The notes under the pieces are model-generated. The model did no database searches and was not told the DNA's origin. It was given only the letters and a program-made list of their open reading frames with translations. Position numbers and translations under genes: made by a program. From a virus: a DNA stretch of 32,285 nt. Position 1 is the first letter of the stretch. The number at the start of each line of letters is the position of its first letter. Positions 21,549-29,070 of this stretch are shown piece by piece. The stretch lies in IMG/VR virus record IMGVR_UViG_3300043427_002445, positions 1-32,285 of that record; one strand, written 5' to 3'.

Positions 21549-21896
21549 ATGAAAATGCGTCTAATGTATGGTGAGTCATTTGTCACATATTGTGGCTTTG
21601 ACGATTATGTTATTGATTTGGAAAAATTTCCAGAACTACAGGATAAAACTGGAGAAGAAATTGCCGATTGGGCATATGAAAACTCAAACAAATTGAGTGT
21701 GGACGAAGATTATGATGATAATAATCCCCGACCTGGCCAAGGTTCGGCATACGAGATTGTGCCACACGACCCAGAACTTACTTCGTTGACTGAAAGTTTT
21801 GGCTACAACGGAATGAAGTTCGACAAAATCAAGGACGAAAAAGAATATATGCGATTCATTCGTGCAGAAACCGAAGAAGATGAAACGACTGCCTGA
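21549..21896 (+). CDS. Tandem paralog, member 2
   Basis: A 115-residue ORF from the ATG at 21549, two bases after the previous stop. It aligns with member 1 (MYGESFVTYCGFDDYVIDLE, FPELQDKTGEEIADWAYENS, YEIVPHDPELTSL) but lacks the poly-acidic tail; instead it ends FIRAETEEDETTA. The pair is a local duplication with moderate divergence. Function unknown. Confidence 0.75.
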   Translation: MKMRLMYGESFVTYCGFDDYVIDLEKFPELQDKTGEEIADWAYENSNKLSVDEDYDDNNPRPGQGSAYEIVPHDPELTSLTESFGYNGMKFDKIKDEKEYMRFIRAETEEDETTA

Positions 21897-22155
21897 AATG
21901 AAAAAGGAAAACGAACTACACATCACTTGCGATTGTCATACACACGAACTTCATTTTGAGAGAGATGATGAACTTGGTGTGTGGTATGTTTCATTTTGGC
22001 AACGAGGATATGCCTCAGATACACCTTGGAAGTATCGTCTAAAGTGTATTTGGCATATTCTTAAATACGGCAGACCATATGGCGATGAAGTTATTTTGAG
22101 CAAGAATAGCGTAATCAAACTAAAAAAATATTTGGATAAGCAGTTGTCTACTTGA
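21880..22155 (+). CDS. Hypothetical protein
   Basis: A 91-residue ORF. ATG at 21880 overlaps the previous gene by 17 bases; an ATG at 21898, two bases after that gene's stop, is equally possible. It contains ELHITCDCHTHELHFERDDE and GVWYVSFWQRG, a small beta-rich fold with a Cys-x-Cys-x-x-His cluster that might bind a metal, then KCIWHILKYGRPYGDEVILS. Short proteins with this pattern are frequent in phages; no function assigned. Confidence 0.7.
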   Translation: MKRLPEMKKENELHITCDCHTHELHFERDDELGVWYVSFWQRGYASDTPWKYRLKCIWHILKYGRPYGDEVILSKNSVIKLKKYLDKQLST

Positions 22156-22157
22156 AT

Positions 22158-22352
22158 ATGAACGATGATAAGACACAAGCATTTGAGGATTTCAATAAAA
22201 AAGAACCTCGTACTCAATCATATTTTCGCGCAGCAGCGGTACAAAGTCTTGTTATAGAAGGCATTGAAATAAATAAAACAAACATAGATAACGAATTATA
22301 TGCTCGTTGGGTAAAGAATGGAAAAATTTGGTCAAAACCAAATAGAGCTTGA
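22158..22352 (+). CDS. Hypothetical 64-residue protein
   Basis: ORF from the ATG at 22158 (MNDDKTQAFEDFNKKEPR...), two bases after the previous stop; the in-frame TTG at 22152 is less likely. It is helical, with AAAVQSLVIEGIEINKTNID and WVKNGKIWSK. Its TGA is contained in the TTGACA element that precedes the restriction gene. Confidence 0.6.
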   Translation: MNDDKTQAFEDFNKKEPRTQSYFRAAAVQSLVIEGIEINKTNIDNELYARWVKNGKIWSKPNRA

Positions 22353-22360
22353 CATATACT
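22349..22360 (+). promoter_or_regulatory. TTGACA element before the restriction gene
   Basis: TTGACA at 22349-22354 includes the TGA stop of the upstream gene. TATACT follows at once (22355-22360). A clear -10 at the standard 17-base distance is missing, so promoter strength is uncertain. Confidence 0.4.
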
Positions 22361-22383
22361 AAAATTAATTATTGCGATCTAAT

Positions 22384-23049
22384 ATGAATATCATAAAAAA
22401 TGAAATTCAGAAAATTGTAAAAAAACGTTGCGACGAACTTTCGTGCAAACTTAAAAAAGACAATATGGTAGACAGGAGCTTTAATCCGTTTTTATACGGA
22501 TTTAGCGCACGCGATTCTTTCATCATGTCCCTCGAAAGGAGCTTGCTTTCCAAGTCTGGAAATACGATGGAAGACATTATCTCGGACATACAGAAAATGG
22601 TGAATCCCGAATTAGAATTCATAAACAGAATACGCCCGATAGAAACATCCAAACTTGGCAAGAAGATGAATAAAAAAGATGTAGATAATTGTTTCAAGGA
22701 CGATGCCAGCAAGAGTATTTATATATTTGAAATAAAAACTGGGGGGAAGCTTGACAAAAATAAATCAAAAAAAGACATAGAAGCATTACAAGAAAAAACA
22801 AAAATACTAAAAGAAAAGTATCCCGATTTCCAAATATTTCCATCTGCTTGTGTATTATTTACAGACTCAAAGGAAACTGGTCTTGGTGGTTTGAAGAGCG
22901 AATGTAAAAAATACAATATTCCACTTTACATTGGTAAAGCTGCATTTCGCGGGTTGAAACTTTCGGATGATCATTTCGATGCAATGATGGAAGGCATAAA
23001 GAAATGGTCCGTTGAATATAATAGCGACGTAATATCCAATATCTGTTGA
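22384..23049 (+). CDS. Putative type II restriction endonuclease
   Basis: A 221-residue protein from the ATG at 22384; the in-frame TTG at 22372 is less likely. DDASKSIYIFEIKTGGKLDK (106-125) has the D...ExK spacing of a PD-(D/E)XK nuclease, with Asp106 or Asp107, Glu116 and Lys118. The N-terminal FNPFLYGFSARDSFIMSLER and SGNTMEDIISDIQK resemble the TdeIII/MjaII restriction enzyme family from memory, not a search. It is followed after 31 bases by an adenine methyltransferase, the usual type II order. The gene is AT-rich compared with its neighbours, consistent with transfer. Its specificity is unknown. Confidence 0.65.
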   Translation: MNIIKNEIQKIVKKRCDELSCKLKKDNMVDRSFNPFLYGFSARDSFIMSLERSLLSKSGNTMEDIISDIQKMVNPELEFINRIRPIETSKLGKKMNKKDVDNCFKDDASKSIYIFEIKTGGKLDKNKSKKDIEALQEKTKILKEKYPDFQIFPSACVLFTDSKETGLGGLKSECKKYNIPLYIGKAAFRGLKLSDDHFDAMMEGIKKWSVEYNSDVISNIC

Positions 23050-23074
23050 CATCGGGCTAACAAACTATTAACGT
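23046..23074 (+). promoter_or_regulatory. TTGACA promoter before the methyltransferase
   Basis: TTGACA at 23046-23051 contains the TGA stop of the restriction gene. Seventeen bases later is TAACGT, a weak -10. A separate methyltransferase promoter would let protection be set apart from restriction. Confidence 0.4.
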
Positions 23075-23080
23075 AATTAA

Positions 23081-23953
23081 ATGACTAAAAATTTAAAACC
23101 AATGTTTAAGTGGGCAGGTGCAAAACACAGCGAAATACCAGATTTCTGTAATTTTTTTCCATCCAAATTTGAAAATTTTATAGAACCTTTTGTTGGTGGA
23201 GGCTCTGTTTTTTTCCATTTGAATAGACCAAATTCAACCATATGCGATAATAATCCGGAGCTTATAAATTTTTACAAACAAATTTCTATCGGAAATTCCA
23301 AAGATATAGTAGATATTTGCAACTCGTTCGGCCTAAAAGAAGAAACTTATTATAAAATAAGAGATGAATACATTCCAAAAAATGACATAGAACGAGCCTG
23401 TAAATATTTTTATATTTTAAAAACATGTTACAGAGGAATGACTCGTTACAATAAAAAAGGAAAGTTCAATATTCCGTGGGGCAGATACAAGAGTGTTAAT
23501 TTTGAGGAGATATTGTCTCCCGACCACATTGATCTATTAAAAAATACACGCATTTTACATGGAAACTATTTGGAAGCCATGAATTATGCTACCAAAAACA
23601 GTTTTGTATTTTTTGATCCACCGTATGACTCGGAATTTAAAAATTATTATTTGCCGTTTGGAAAAGAAGAACACACAAAGCTGGCGGATTATTTTAAAAA
23701 AACGGAATTCTATTCTATGATGGTTATTGCAAAAACGGATTTCATTTTTTCCTTATATGCCGATAACATAATTCACGAATATGATAAATCTTATCGATTT
23801 AGACTTACTAAAGATCGAGTAAAAAAAGATCAACTTGAAGTTAAACATCTTGTAATCGTAAACGACAAACTTAAGCAGAATTTGTTGCAAAGCGCAGACG
23901 ATGTCGAAACTAGGTCAAATGCCTCAAGTCTTGAACAACAATTTTTTGTATAA
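23081..23953 (+). CDS. D12-class N6-adenine DNA methyltransferase (Dam-like)
   Basis: A 290-residue enzyme that would methylate adenine using S-adenosylmethionine. FKWAGAK (9-15) is motif X, IEPFVGGGS (34-42) is motif I, FNIPWGRY (129-136) is the segment typical of Dam/DpnM relatives, and DPPY (179-182) is catalytic motif IV. The tail about 270-290 is polar (DDVETRSNASSLEQQ). The site could be GATC or a related one. Many GATC sites remain in this window, so GATC is not avoided. It can protect phage DNA alone or work with the adjacent nuclease. Confidence 0.92.
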   Translation: MTKNLKPMFKWAGAKHSEIPDFCNFFPSKFENFIEPFVGGGSVFFHLNRPNSTICDNNPELINFYKQISIGNSKDIVDICNSFGLKEETYYKIRDEYIPKNDIERACKYFYILKTCYRGMTRYNKKGKFNIPWGRYKSVNFEEILSPDHIDLLKNTRILHGNYLEAMNYATKNSFVFFDPPYDSEFKNYYLPFGKEEHTKLADYFKKTEFYSMMVIAKTDFIFSLYADNIIHEYDKSYRFRLTKDRVKKDQLEVKHLVIVNDKLKQNLLQSADDVETRSNASSLEQQFFV

Positions 23954-23961
23954 AACACAAT

Positions 23962-23982
23962 AGGCATTGCAAAAAGTTGCCT
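23962..23982 (+). terminator. Weak hairpin after the methyltransferase
   Basis: AGGCA / TGCCT with an 11-base loop, followed about 8 bases later by a T-rich stretch. Possible terminator in the 83-base gap, but weak. Confidence 0.25.
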
Positions 23983-23999
23983 GCGCTGGTTTGTTTCTT

Positions 24000-24016
24000 T
24001 TGACTTTCTATAAAAA
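24000..24016 (+). promoter_or_regulatory. TTGACTTTCTATAAAAA promoter block
   Basis: Exact 17-base block 20 bases before the ATG at 24037; TAGTGT downstream is a poor -10. One of five near-identical copies in the window. Confidence 0.6.
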
Positions 24017-24036
24017 GTAATCATAGTGTTGGTAAT

Positions 24037-24279
24037 ATGAAAAAGCGAAAATTCATGAAAACCAAACACGGTATGAAGTATCTACTTGTGACCGCAAGTG
24101 GTATGTTTGGTCCCGAAGTGTTTTATTTTGATAGCATCAAGGATATCAAGCCCAGTTATAGAGATATGGTCAAGCGCCGCGAGGCAGCGGTATGGCGTGC
24201 GCATGGCGACAAAATCTATTCCGTTGGACTATCGGGTCGCTTACCAGAAGATGTATTGAATGTAGCAAATAATTCTTGA
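24037..24279 (+). CDS. Small probable early protein
   Basis: An 80-residue ORF (MKKRKFMKTKHGMKYLLVTA...), basic at its N-terminus, with EVFYFDSIKDIKPSYRDMVK and ending DVLNVANNS. It has its own promoter block, and its TGA overlaps the next one. No family recognised. Confidence 0.65.
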   Translation: MKKRKFMKTKHGMKYLLVTASGMFGPEVFYFDSIKDIKPSYRDMVKRREAAVWRAHGDKIYSVGLSGRLPEDVLNVANNS

Positions 24280-24292
24280 CTTTTTTATAAAA
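24276..24292 (+). promoter_or_regulatory. TTGACTTTTTTATAAAA promoter block
   Basis: Variant of the block with a T-rich middle. The TGA stop of the upstream gene (24277-24279) lies inside TTGACT. TTCTAT follows as a possible -10 with long spacing. Confidence 0.55.
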
Positions 24293-24311
24293 AGTAGACA
24301 TTCTATTCAGT

Positions 24312-24548
24312 ATGAAAATCAAAGTCATTTCCAACTACGATGGTTGTGTTGAAGTAAAAGATATGGATGTAAGCAAAGCCGTATTCAAAGATAATAAGCG
24401 TTTGTGGAAAGCTTGGTTGGAAACTAACGAGGATCTACCCAGATACAGCAGAGAACTGAAATATTGGCATAATACGCGATCCAAGGGCGTATTCGTCGTC
24501 AGTTATGATGATGACAGTTTTTCGTTTGTTCCCACGGAAGTATCTTGA
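24312..24548 (+). CDS. Small probable early protein
   Basis: A 78-residue ORF (MKIKVISNYDGCVEVKDMDV...), aromatic and charged, ending in acidic DDDSFSFVPTEVS. Between two promoter blocks, so likely transcribed alone. No family recognised. Confidence 0.65.
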   Translation: MKIKVISNYDGCVEVKDMDVSKAVFKDNKRLWKAWLETNEDLPRYSRELKYWHNTRSKGVFVVSYDDDSFSFVPTEVS

Positions 24549-24561
24549 CTTTCTATAAAAA
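24545..24561 (+). promoter_or_regulatory. TTGACTTTCTATAAAAA promoter block
   Basis: Exact 17-base block; the TGA of the upstream gene (24546-24548) is inside TTGACT. CTCTATA downstream is a possible -10. Confidence 0.6.
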
Positions 24562-24581
24562 GCAGTCACTCTATATTCAAC

Positions 24582-25019
24582 ATGAAGACTGTCACTCTGA
24601 ATAAGCTCCGCGCCGCCCGCAAGGCTCTGGACGCCAAGATCAATCGCTTGGAGAATAACATTCCCATCAAAGTTGGCGACATTGTTTATCTCAAGAAAAA
24701 TAGCATTGACGCTTATGGGTATTGGGCATTTGAAGCCTATTATGCCTACGCTCCTTTTAACAATGAGTGGCGCATTGAATACAAGGTCGTTGAAGTCAAG
24801 GGCAACAACGTCACGATCATTCCGATTCAAGAATATGATCCCAAGGGACATAAAACTGCCGTGTACAATCGCAAGAATGTTTATCCCTGCAAGAAGCCAC
24901 AGGAGGAAGCTGCGTGGATGTATTTTTATCTAAAGGACTTGATCTGGAAGGGATGGGAGAAAGCTACTGGCAAGCGCCGTCCTTGGGACTGGGACATCGA
25001 ATGCAAGGCGCCGTGGTGA
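24582..25019 (+). CDS. Hypothetical protein, possible SH3-like fold
   Basis: A 145-residue ORF. A helical N-terminus (LRAARKALDAKINRLENN) is followed by VGDIVYLKKNSIDAYGYWAF and YKVVEVKGNNVTIIP, which look like a small barrel of the KOW/SH3 type, then a Trp-rich tail (KGWEKATGKRRPWDWDIECK). Codons are richer in C and G (CGC, GCC, AAG) than in flanking genes. Own promoter block. Function unknown. Confidence 0.7.
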   Translation: MKTVTLNKLRAARKALDAKINRLENNIPIKVGDIVYLKKNSIDAYGYWAFEAYYAYAPFNNEWRIEYKVVEVKGNNVTIIPIQEYDPKGHKTAVYNRKNVYPCKKPQEEAAWMYFYLKDLIWKGWEKATGKRRPWDWDIECKAPW

Positions 25020-25032
25020 TAACAGTATTGAC

Positions 25033-25049
25033 TTGACTTTCTATAAAAA
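25033..25049 (+). promoter_or_regulatory. TTGACTTTCTATAAAAA promoter block for DNA ligase
   Basis: Exact 17-base block, 18 bases before the ATG at 25068, with CTCTATA between. Unlike its neighbours, this copy does not overlap the preceding stop codon. Confidence 0.6.
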
Positions 25050-25067
25050 CCTGCTACTCTATACGGT

Positions 25068-26213
25068 ATGAAATCACTTCCTACATTGTTCTCTCGCACT
25101 TCTACTGGTGCCGTTCAGCAATGGACGGTGCAGATTGATGGCAACAAGTTCCGCGTTGAGTCTGGCCAGACAGATGGCAAGAAGGTCTTGAGTGAATGGA
25201 CGGTCTGCGAGCCCAAGAATGTTGGGCGTGCTAATGCTACAACTGCCAATGAACAGGCAATCAGCGAAGCTCAAGCCAAGTGGGACAAGAAAGTCAAGCT
25301 CGGTTATACTACTGATGTAACCAAGATTGACAGTTCTACTTCATTTGTTGAGCCTATGCTTGCCAAGGATTATGATGATTATCGTGACAAGATGGATTGG
25401 GAAGAGGGTGTGTTTGTTCAGAACAAGTATAATGGTGTTCGCTGTGTTGCTACACTTGAAGGTTGCGAGGTTGTGCTCAAGAGTCGCAAGGGCGAGAAGT
25501 GGGTCAGCGTGCCTCATATCAACAAGGACTTGGAAAAGTTCTTCCAGCAGTATCCTTCGGCGGTTTTGGATGGTGAACTCTATTGCTATGAACATCGTCA
25601 GAAGTTGAATGAGTTGGTGAAACTTGTTCGCAAGACAAAGAACATCTCTGCTGAAGATCTCAAGAAGAGTGAAGAGATGGTTCGTTTCTATGTGTACGAT
25701 GGGTACTCATTTGGCCCCGCAACTGATGTTTGTGTCAAGTATTCTGTTCGCAAGGCTCGTCTTGATGAACTCCTTCCACAGTATAGTAAGTATTATCGCA
25801 AGGTAGATACTACTCTTGTTCATTCACAGAAGGAACTTGATGAACTGTATAACAAGTTTCTTGACGATGGTGAAGAAGGTGCGATTATTCGTATTCCACA
25901 CTCTCCTTATGAGGGAAAGCGAAGCAAGTATTTGCTCAAGTATAAGCCCGAAAATTCGGATGAAGGTGTTATTGTCAAACTTATTGAAGGTGGCGGTAAC
26001 TGGGCGAATACTGCCAAGACCGCCACTATTGAGTGGAATGGCAAGATTTTTGATGCTACATTTACTGGCACATATGAGCAGGGTGTTGATCGTCTGAAAA
26101 ACAAGAAGGATTGGGAAGGCAAGACAGTCACTTTTATGTATATGAATACAACTGGTTTGGGAGTGCCGAACTATCCTCGCATCAATCCAGATAATTGTTT
26201 TCGTGCTGATTGA
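25068..26213 (+). CDS. ATP-dependent DNA ligase with WGR-like N-terminus
   Basis: A 381-residue ligase that joins nicks in DNA. Residues about 14-80 (AVQQWTVQIDGNKFRVESGQ, NVGRANATTANEQAISEAQ) resemble a WGR domain. The adenylation domain has Lys120 in KYNGVR, where the usual form is KxDG(V/I)R, so Asn replaces Asp. DGELY at 168-172, EGAIIR at 270-275 and LLKYKP at 289-294 are motifs III, IV and V. A C-terminal OB fold follows (GKTVTFMYMNTTGLGVPNYP). Length fits phage and Vibrio-type small ligases. Own promoter block. Confidence 0.92.
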   Translation: MKSLPTLFSRTSTGAVQQWTVQIDGNKFRVESGQTDGKKVLSEWTVCEPKNVGRANATTANEQAISEAQAKWDKKVKLGYTTDVTKIDSSTSFVEPMLAKDYDDYRDKMDWEEGVFVQNKYNGVRCVATLEGCEVVLKSRKGEKWVSVPHINKDLEKFFQQYPSAVLDGELYCYEHRQKLNELVKLVRKTKNISAEDLKKSEEMVRFYVYDGYSFGPATDVCVKYSVRKARLDELLPQYSKYYRKVDTTLVHSQKELDELYNKFLDDGEEGAIIRIPHSPYEGKRSKYLLKYKPENSDEGVIVKLIEGGGNWANTAKTATIEWNGKIFDATFTGTYEQGVDRLKNKKDWEGKTVTFMYMNTTGLGVPNYPRINPDNCFRAD

Positions 26214-26215
26214 TT

Positions 26216-26614
26216 ATGAGCCTCATTCTCGAAGATTATATTGATTGGCCGCTTGTATTGTCTCAACCTCGTTGTGCTGGTGGACACGAAGATGTAATGC
26301 GTAATATCTTTGGCAAAAATGCTGAAGTTATATCTTGGTATACTTCTGGTGATTGGCAGGGTGTTATTGCTATTGCTTATAAGTTTAGTAATGGTGAAGT
26401 TGCTATTATGACTGATTATTATGGCAGTTGCAGTGGTTGTGATGATTGGGAGGACTCAACTGAAAAAGAGGCTCGTAATATGATACTTGGATTGTGTGGC
26501 ACTGCCAAGCAGTTTAGTAATGTAGAACTTGCGAAAGAATGGATAAAAGACATTGACAGCCAGAAAAATCCGTGGCACTATCCTTGGCAAGCAGCAGCAG
26601 AACTAAAGTTATGA
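26216..26614 (+). CDS. Hypothetical protein
   Basis: A 132-residue ORF from the ATG at 26216, two bases after the ligase stop; an in-frame TTG at 26210 is less likely. It contains GDWQGVIAIAYKFSNGEVAI and TDYYGSCSGCDDWED, a compact beta-rich region with a Cys-x-x-Cys. It is probably co-transcribed with the ligase. Similar short proteins occur in many phages without known function. Confidence 0.7.
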   Translation: MSLILEDYIDWPLVLSQPRCAGGHEDVMRNIFGKNAEVISWYTSGDWQGVIAIAYKFSNGEVAIMTDYYGSCSGCDDWEDSTEKEARNMILGLCGTAKQFSNVELAKEWIKDIDSQKNPWHYPWQAAAELKL

Positions 26615-26820
26615 AAGCAACATTAGAATATAATCTACCAGAAGAACGAAGCGAACATCTTCGTGCCATACATTCTGCTACTGCGTGGAATGCGTTGTAT
26701 AATATTGACAGTATGCTGAGAAATCATCTCAAGTATGGTTCTACCTGTAATACAACGGAAGAAGTTGCGACTGAAATCAGACACGAAATAAACGACGTGC
26801 TAAAACTTTTAGATGAATAA
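26611..26820 (+). CDS. Small conserved-type phage protein
   Basis: A 69-residue ORF whose ATG overlaps the previous TGA. It begins MKATLEYNLPEERSEHLRAIH, continues with ALYNIDSMLRNHLKYG, and ends in a charged helix. This N-terminal pattern (acidic after NLPE, then helices) is common among small phage proteins, unassigned. Overlaps the next gene by 8 bases. Confidence 0.72.
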   Translation: MKATLEYNLPEERSEHLRAIHSATAWNALYNIDSMLRNHLKYGSTCNTTEEVATEIRHEINDVLKLLDE

Positions 26821-27070
26821 AATTATCATATTAGCATCTGCTTTGTTGTTGCTGCCTGCTTGTAAGGTTGAAAATAAAAAGATTGTTGAGAATAACAGAA
26901 GCAACGATAAGAACCAGTTTATGGTTCGTTATAACGTAAGTGCTTTTCCAGAAATGTATAGCACAAGCAAGATTACTTGGCGTGGACCAAATACCATACA
27001 TTTTATTGATCAAAATGGCAATTCTCGCACCGTAAGCGGAACATTTGAGATTATGTATTTGACGGACTGA
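26813..27070 (+). CDS. Small lipoprotein
   Basis: An 85-residue protein with a lipoprotein signal peptide MNKIIILASALLLLPAC; the lipobox is LPAC with Cys17. The mature part is a small beta-rich domain (ITWRGPNTIHFIDQNGNSRT). A surface lipoprotein expressed early could be a superinfection-exclusion factor; this is a guess from its type. Overlaps the upstream gene by 8 bases. Confidence 0.75.
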   Translation: MNKIIILASALLLLPACKVENKKIVENNRSNDKNQFMVRYNVSAFPEMYSTSKITWRGPNTIHFIDQNGNSRTVSGTFEIMYLTD

Positions 27071-27073
27071 TTT

Positions 27074-27382
27074 ATGAAAATTAATAATAAAATAGAGACA
27101 CTAAAAGAGATATCAGGAGTAGTATTTGTATTGATTCTTTTTTCTGTAGGGGTTGGTATGGCAGCATTTGCTCCTGTACTTGCCGTTGATGCCGATGGAG
27201 CAACCAGAGTATTACACGCCAGTGGATATAAAGATATCAAAATTACTGGATATAAATGGTTCAATGGCACACAAGATTATTTTAACACAGGATTTATAGC
27301 AATTGCTCCAGATGGAACCAAAGTGTCTGGTAATGTAAGCAGAGGTATTTTCTTCAAGGGCTCAACTGTAAGATTGGATTGA
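27074..27382 (+). CDS. Small membrane or exported protein
   Basis: A 102-residue ORF. Residues about 15-37 (GVVFVLILFSVGVGMAAFAP) form one membrane segment, and the rest (AVDADGATRVLHASGYKDIKI, SRGIFFKGSTVRLD) is a beta-rich domain presumably outside the cytoplasm. It lies 3 bases after the lipoprotein gene and probably shares its transcript. Confidence 0.68.
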   Translation: MKINNKIETLKEISGVVFVLILFSVGVGMAAFAPVLAVDADGATRVLHASGYKDIKITGYKWFNGTQDYFNTGFIAIAPDGTKVSGNVSRGIFFKGSTVRLD

Positions 27383-27386
27383 TGTT

Positions 27387-27683
27387 ATGAACAACAAAGA
27401 AGCTACCGAACTTATACGGCGTTTTCCCGAAACATTCGCAACTTTGCGAGAATATATTGAAAAACTTGAACGTGAGAACGAGACACTGCGGACAGCCTTG
27501 AAAACCGCATTGGCAATTGAATCACTCGACGAATCCAACCTCGACGAACTGATTGCACGATGCCGTACCGTCATACGTGAGCAAAAAATAAAACAAATGA
27601 CTGATGCGGCTTCACTGGATATTGGACATAGTTGCCTTTCCGGCGATAAATGGATGCGTGACGCATCTTATTATGGCAACTAA
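27387..27683 (+). CDS. Coiled-coil protein with atypical base composition
   Basis: A 98-residue ORF (MNNKEATELIRRFPETFATL...). LREYIEKLERENETLRTALK is a coiled coil. Its DNA is richer in GC than its neighbours, like 29614-29895, which also has an EREN..LR segment. Function unknown. Confidence 0.68.
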   Translation: MNNKEATELIRRFPETFATLREYIEKLERENETLRTALKTALAIESLDESNLDELIARCRTVIREQKIKQMTDAASLDIGHSCLSGDKWMRDASYYGN

Positions 27684-27695
27684 AGCATTATCAAA

Positions 27696-28415
27696 ATGAA
27701 TAAATTACTAAAACTAATCGGCTATAAGCATAACTACGGCGGCAGAGGTCGCTCATATAAATTTTCGTGGGGCGAAATTGCTCCATTGAATAAAGACATC
27801 TCGTTTAGATGGAGTGGTCCTTATTATTGTTATGAGCCTAAACTAATTATCGGTCTATATTTTATATCATTTTATATTCGCACTCCATCGTTTGGAGTAA
27901 AGGCCGCACAAAGTTCCAAAGAAGAACGCAACTATGGCTTTTATCTTTATCCTAATCTAAACAACTGGGAAGCAACGGTGTTTCAGTTTTATAATAAATC
28001 ACTGCACATTGAAATGCCTTGGACATATAAATGGAAGCGTACTGAACTGCTTGATTGGGATATGAAGACAGTATGTAAAGAAGAATCTGGCGAAAGAGAT
28101 TGGCACAAATGGTATAATGAAAAAGAGGCTTGGGTAAAAGACAATGCCAAGACATATGATTATACATATGTTCTAAAGAATGGCACGGTACAAAACCGTA
28201 AAGCAACTTGTCATATTGAACGCAGAACTTGGAGTGTAAGATGGGCTCCTTGGGTCAAGATGGTTAGCACTACATTGGATGTAAAGTTTGATGATGAAGT
28301 AGGAGAGAGAAGCGGTTCTTGGAAAGGTGGAACTATTGGCTGCTCATATGAAATGCTGCATAATGAAACACCCGAACAAACACTTCGCAGAATGGAAAGT
28401 GAAAGGAAATTCTAA
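27696..28415 (+). CDS. Conserved-type phage protein of unknown function
   Basis: A 239-residue ORF. Aromatic-rich strands at the start (ISFRWSGPYYCYEPKLIIGL) are followed by KRTELLDWDMKTVCKEESGE and a C-terminus with CHIERRTWSVRWAPWVKM, FDDEVGERSGSWKGGTIGCS and ETPEQTLRRMESERKF. I recall similar sequences from other phages without a function. No membrane segment or catalytic motif. Its TAA overlaps the next ATG by one base. Confidence 0.75.
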   Translation: MNKLLKLIGYKHNYGGRGRSYKFSWGEIAPLNKDISFRWSGPYYCYEPKLIIGLYFISFYIRTPSFGVKAAQSSKEERNYGFYLYPNLNNWEATVFQFYNKSLHIEMPWTYKWKRTELLDWDMKTVCKEESGERDWHKWYNEKEAWVKDNAKTYDYTYVLKNGTVQNRKATCHIERRTWSVRWAPWVKMVSTTLDVKFDDEVGERSGSWKGGTIGCSYEMLHNETPEQTLRRMESERKF

Positions 28416-28723
28416 TGATAAAAATATCCAAAATTATTTACGCTGGCGGCGCTTGTCCATATCAACTTGAAGCAAATACAGATGATGGTAAATGGCTGTA
28501 TATAAGATACAGAAATGGTATGCTGCGATATGTTGTTGCTCAAAATCATACACAATGGGCCAAGAGCAAAAAGGATAGTTGGTATGATTTTAGCCAAAAG
28601 ATTGGTGAAGATTTTGATGGTGTTGCTGAACACGATAAAATCTATCCATATCTAAAAGGTCATATTGACTTTCCCGAGGAATTCAAGATACAATCATATC
28701 CATACATTGGAGAACAACCGTGA
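28415..28723 (+). CDS. Hypothetical protein
   Basis: A 102-residue ORF (MIKISKIIYAGGACPYQLEA...), starting inside the stop codon of the previous gene (TAATG). It has IYAGGACPYQLEANTDDGKW and YIRYRNGMLRYVVAQN, a beta-meander-like pattern. No family assigned; probably translated together with its neighbours. Confidence 0.7.
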   Translation: MIKISKIIYAGGACPYQLEANTDDGKWLYIRYRNGMLRYVVAQNHTQWAKSKKDSWYDFSQKIGEDFDGVAEHDKIYPYLKGHIDFPEEFKIQSYPYIGEQP

Positions 28724-29070
28724 ATAAATACAAATCATATTTATGTTTTCTGGAACATTTCGCAACTGGAGAAGGATTGACTTTCTCTATTGCCGTAGTT
28801 AGTGGAAAGTCAAAAAAAGAAGCAAAAGTAAAGTTTATTGAAACGCATATCTGTAATGGTGAATATTCTAAAGAAGAACATAAGCAAGAATGCGTAAGCT
28901 ACTTTTCACACGGCGTATTAGTATATGACTTTGATGATAATAAAGAATATAATAAGATAGAAGATATTATGAACAAGTTATTTTCTGAAGCCGTAACCAA
29001 ATCTATGCTTGATGCGAGAAAAATCGCACTTATGGAATTTTACTTCAAGATGCACACAAATTATAGTTGA
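28720..29070 (+). CDS. Hypothetical protein, GTG start
   Basis: A 116-residue ORF starting at GTG 28720, overlapping the previous stop by 4 bases (GTGA). It contains FATGEGLTFSIAVVSGKSKK and HGVLVYDFDDNKEYNKIEDI. No ATG is available nearby, and the overlap supports the GTG. Its stop is inside a TTGACA promoter element. Function unknown. Confidence 0.65.
   Translation: MNKYKSYLCFLEHFATGEGLTFSIAVVSGKSKKEAKVKFIETHICNGEYSKEEHKQECVSYFSHGVLVYDFDDNKEYNKIEDIMNKLFSEAVTKSMLDARKIALMEFYFKMHTNYS

Noticed and set aside
22158-22352. VbhA-type antitoxin
   Set aside because: The segment AAAVQSLVIEGIEINKT vaguely resembles the VbhA antitoxin helix, but no FIC toxin is adjacent and the similarity is too weak.
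23081-23953. GATC avoidance as a sign of Dam specificity
   Set aside because: GATC is seen at several places in the window (for example near 250, 1365, 1535 and 4680), so no depletion is apparent and specificity cannot be inferred.
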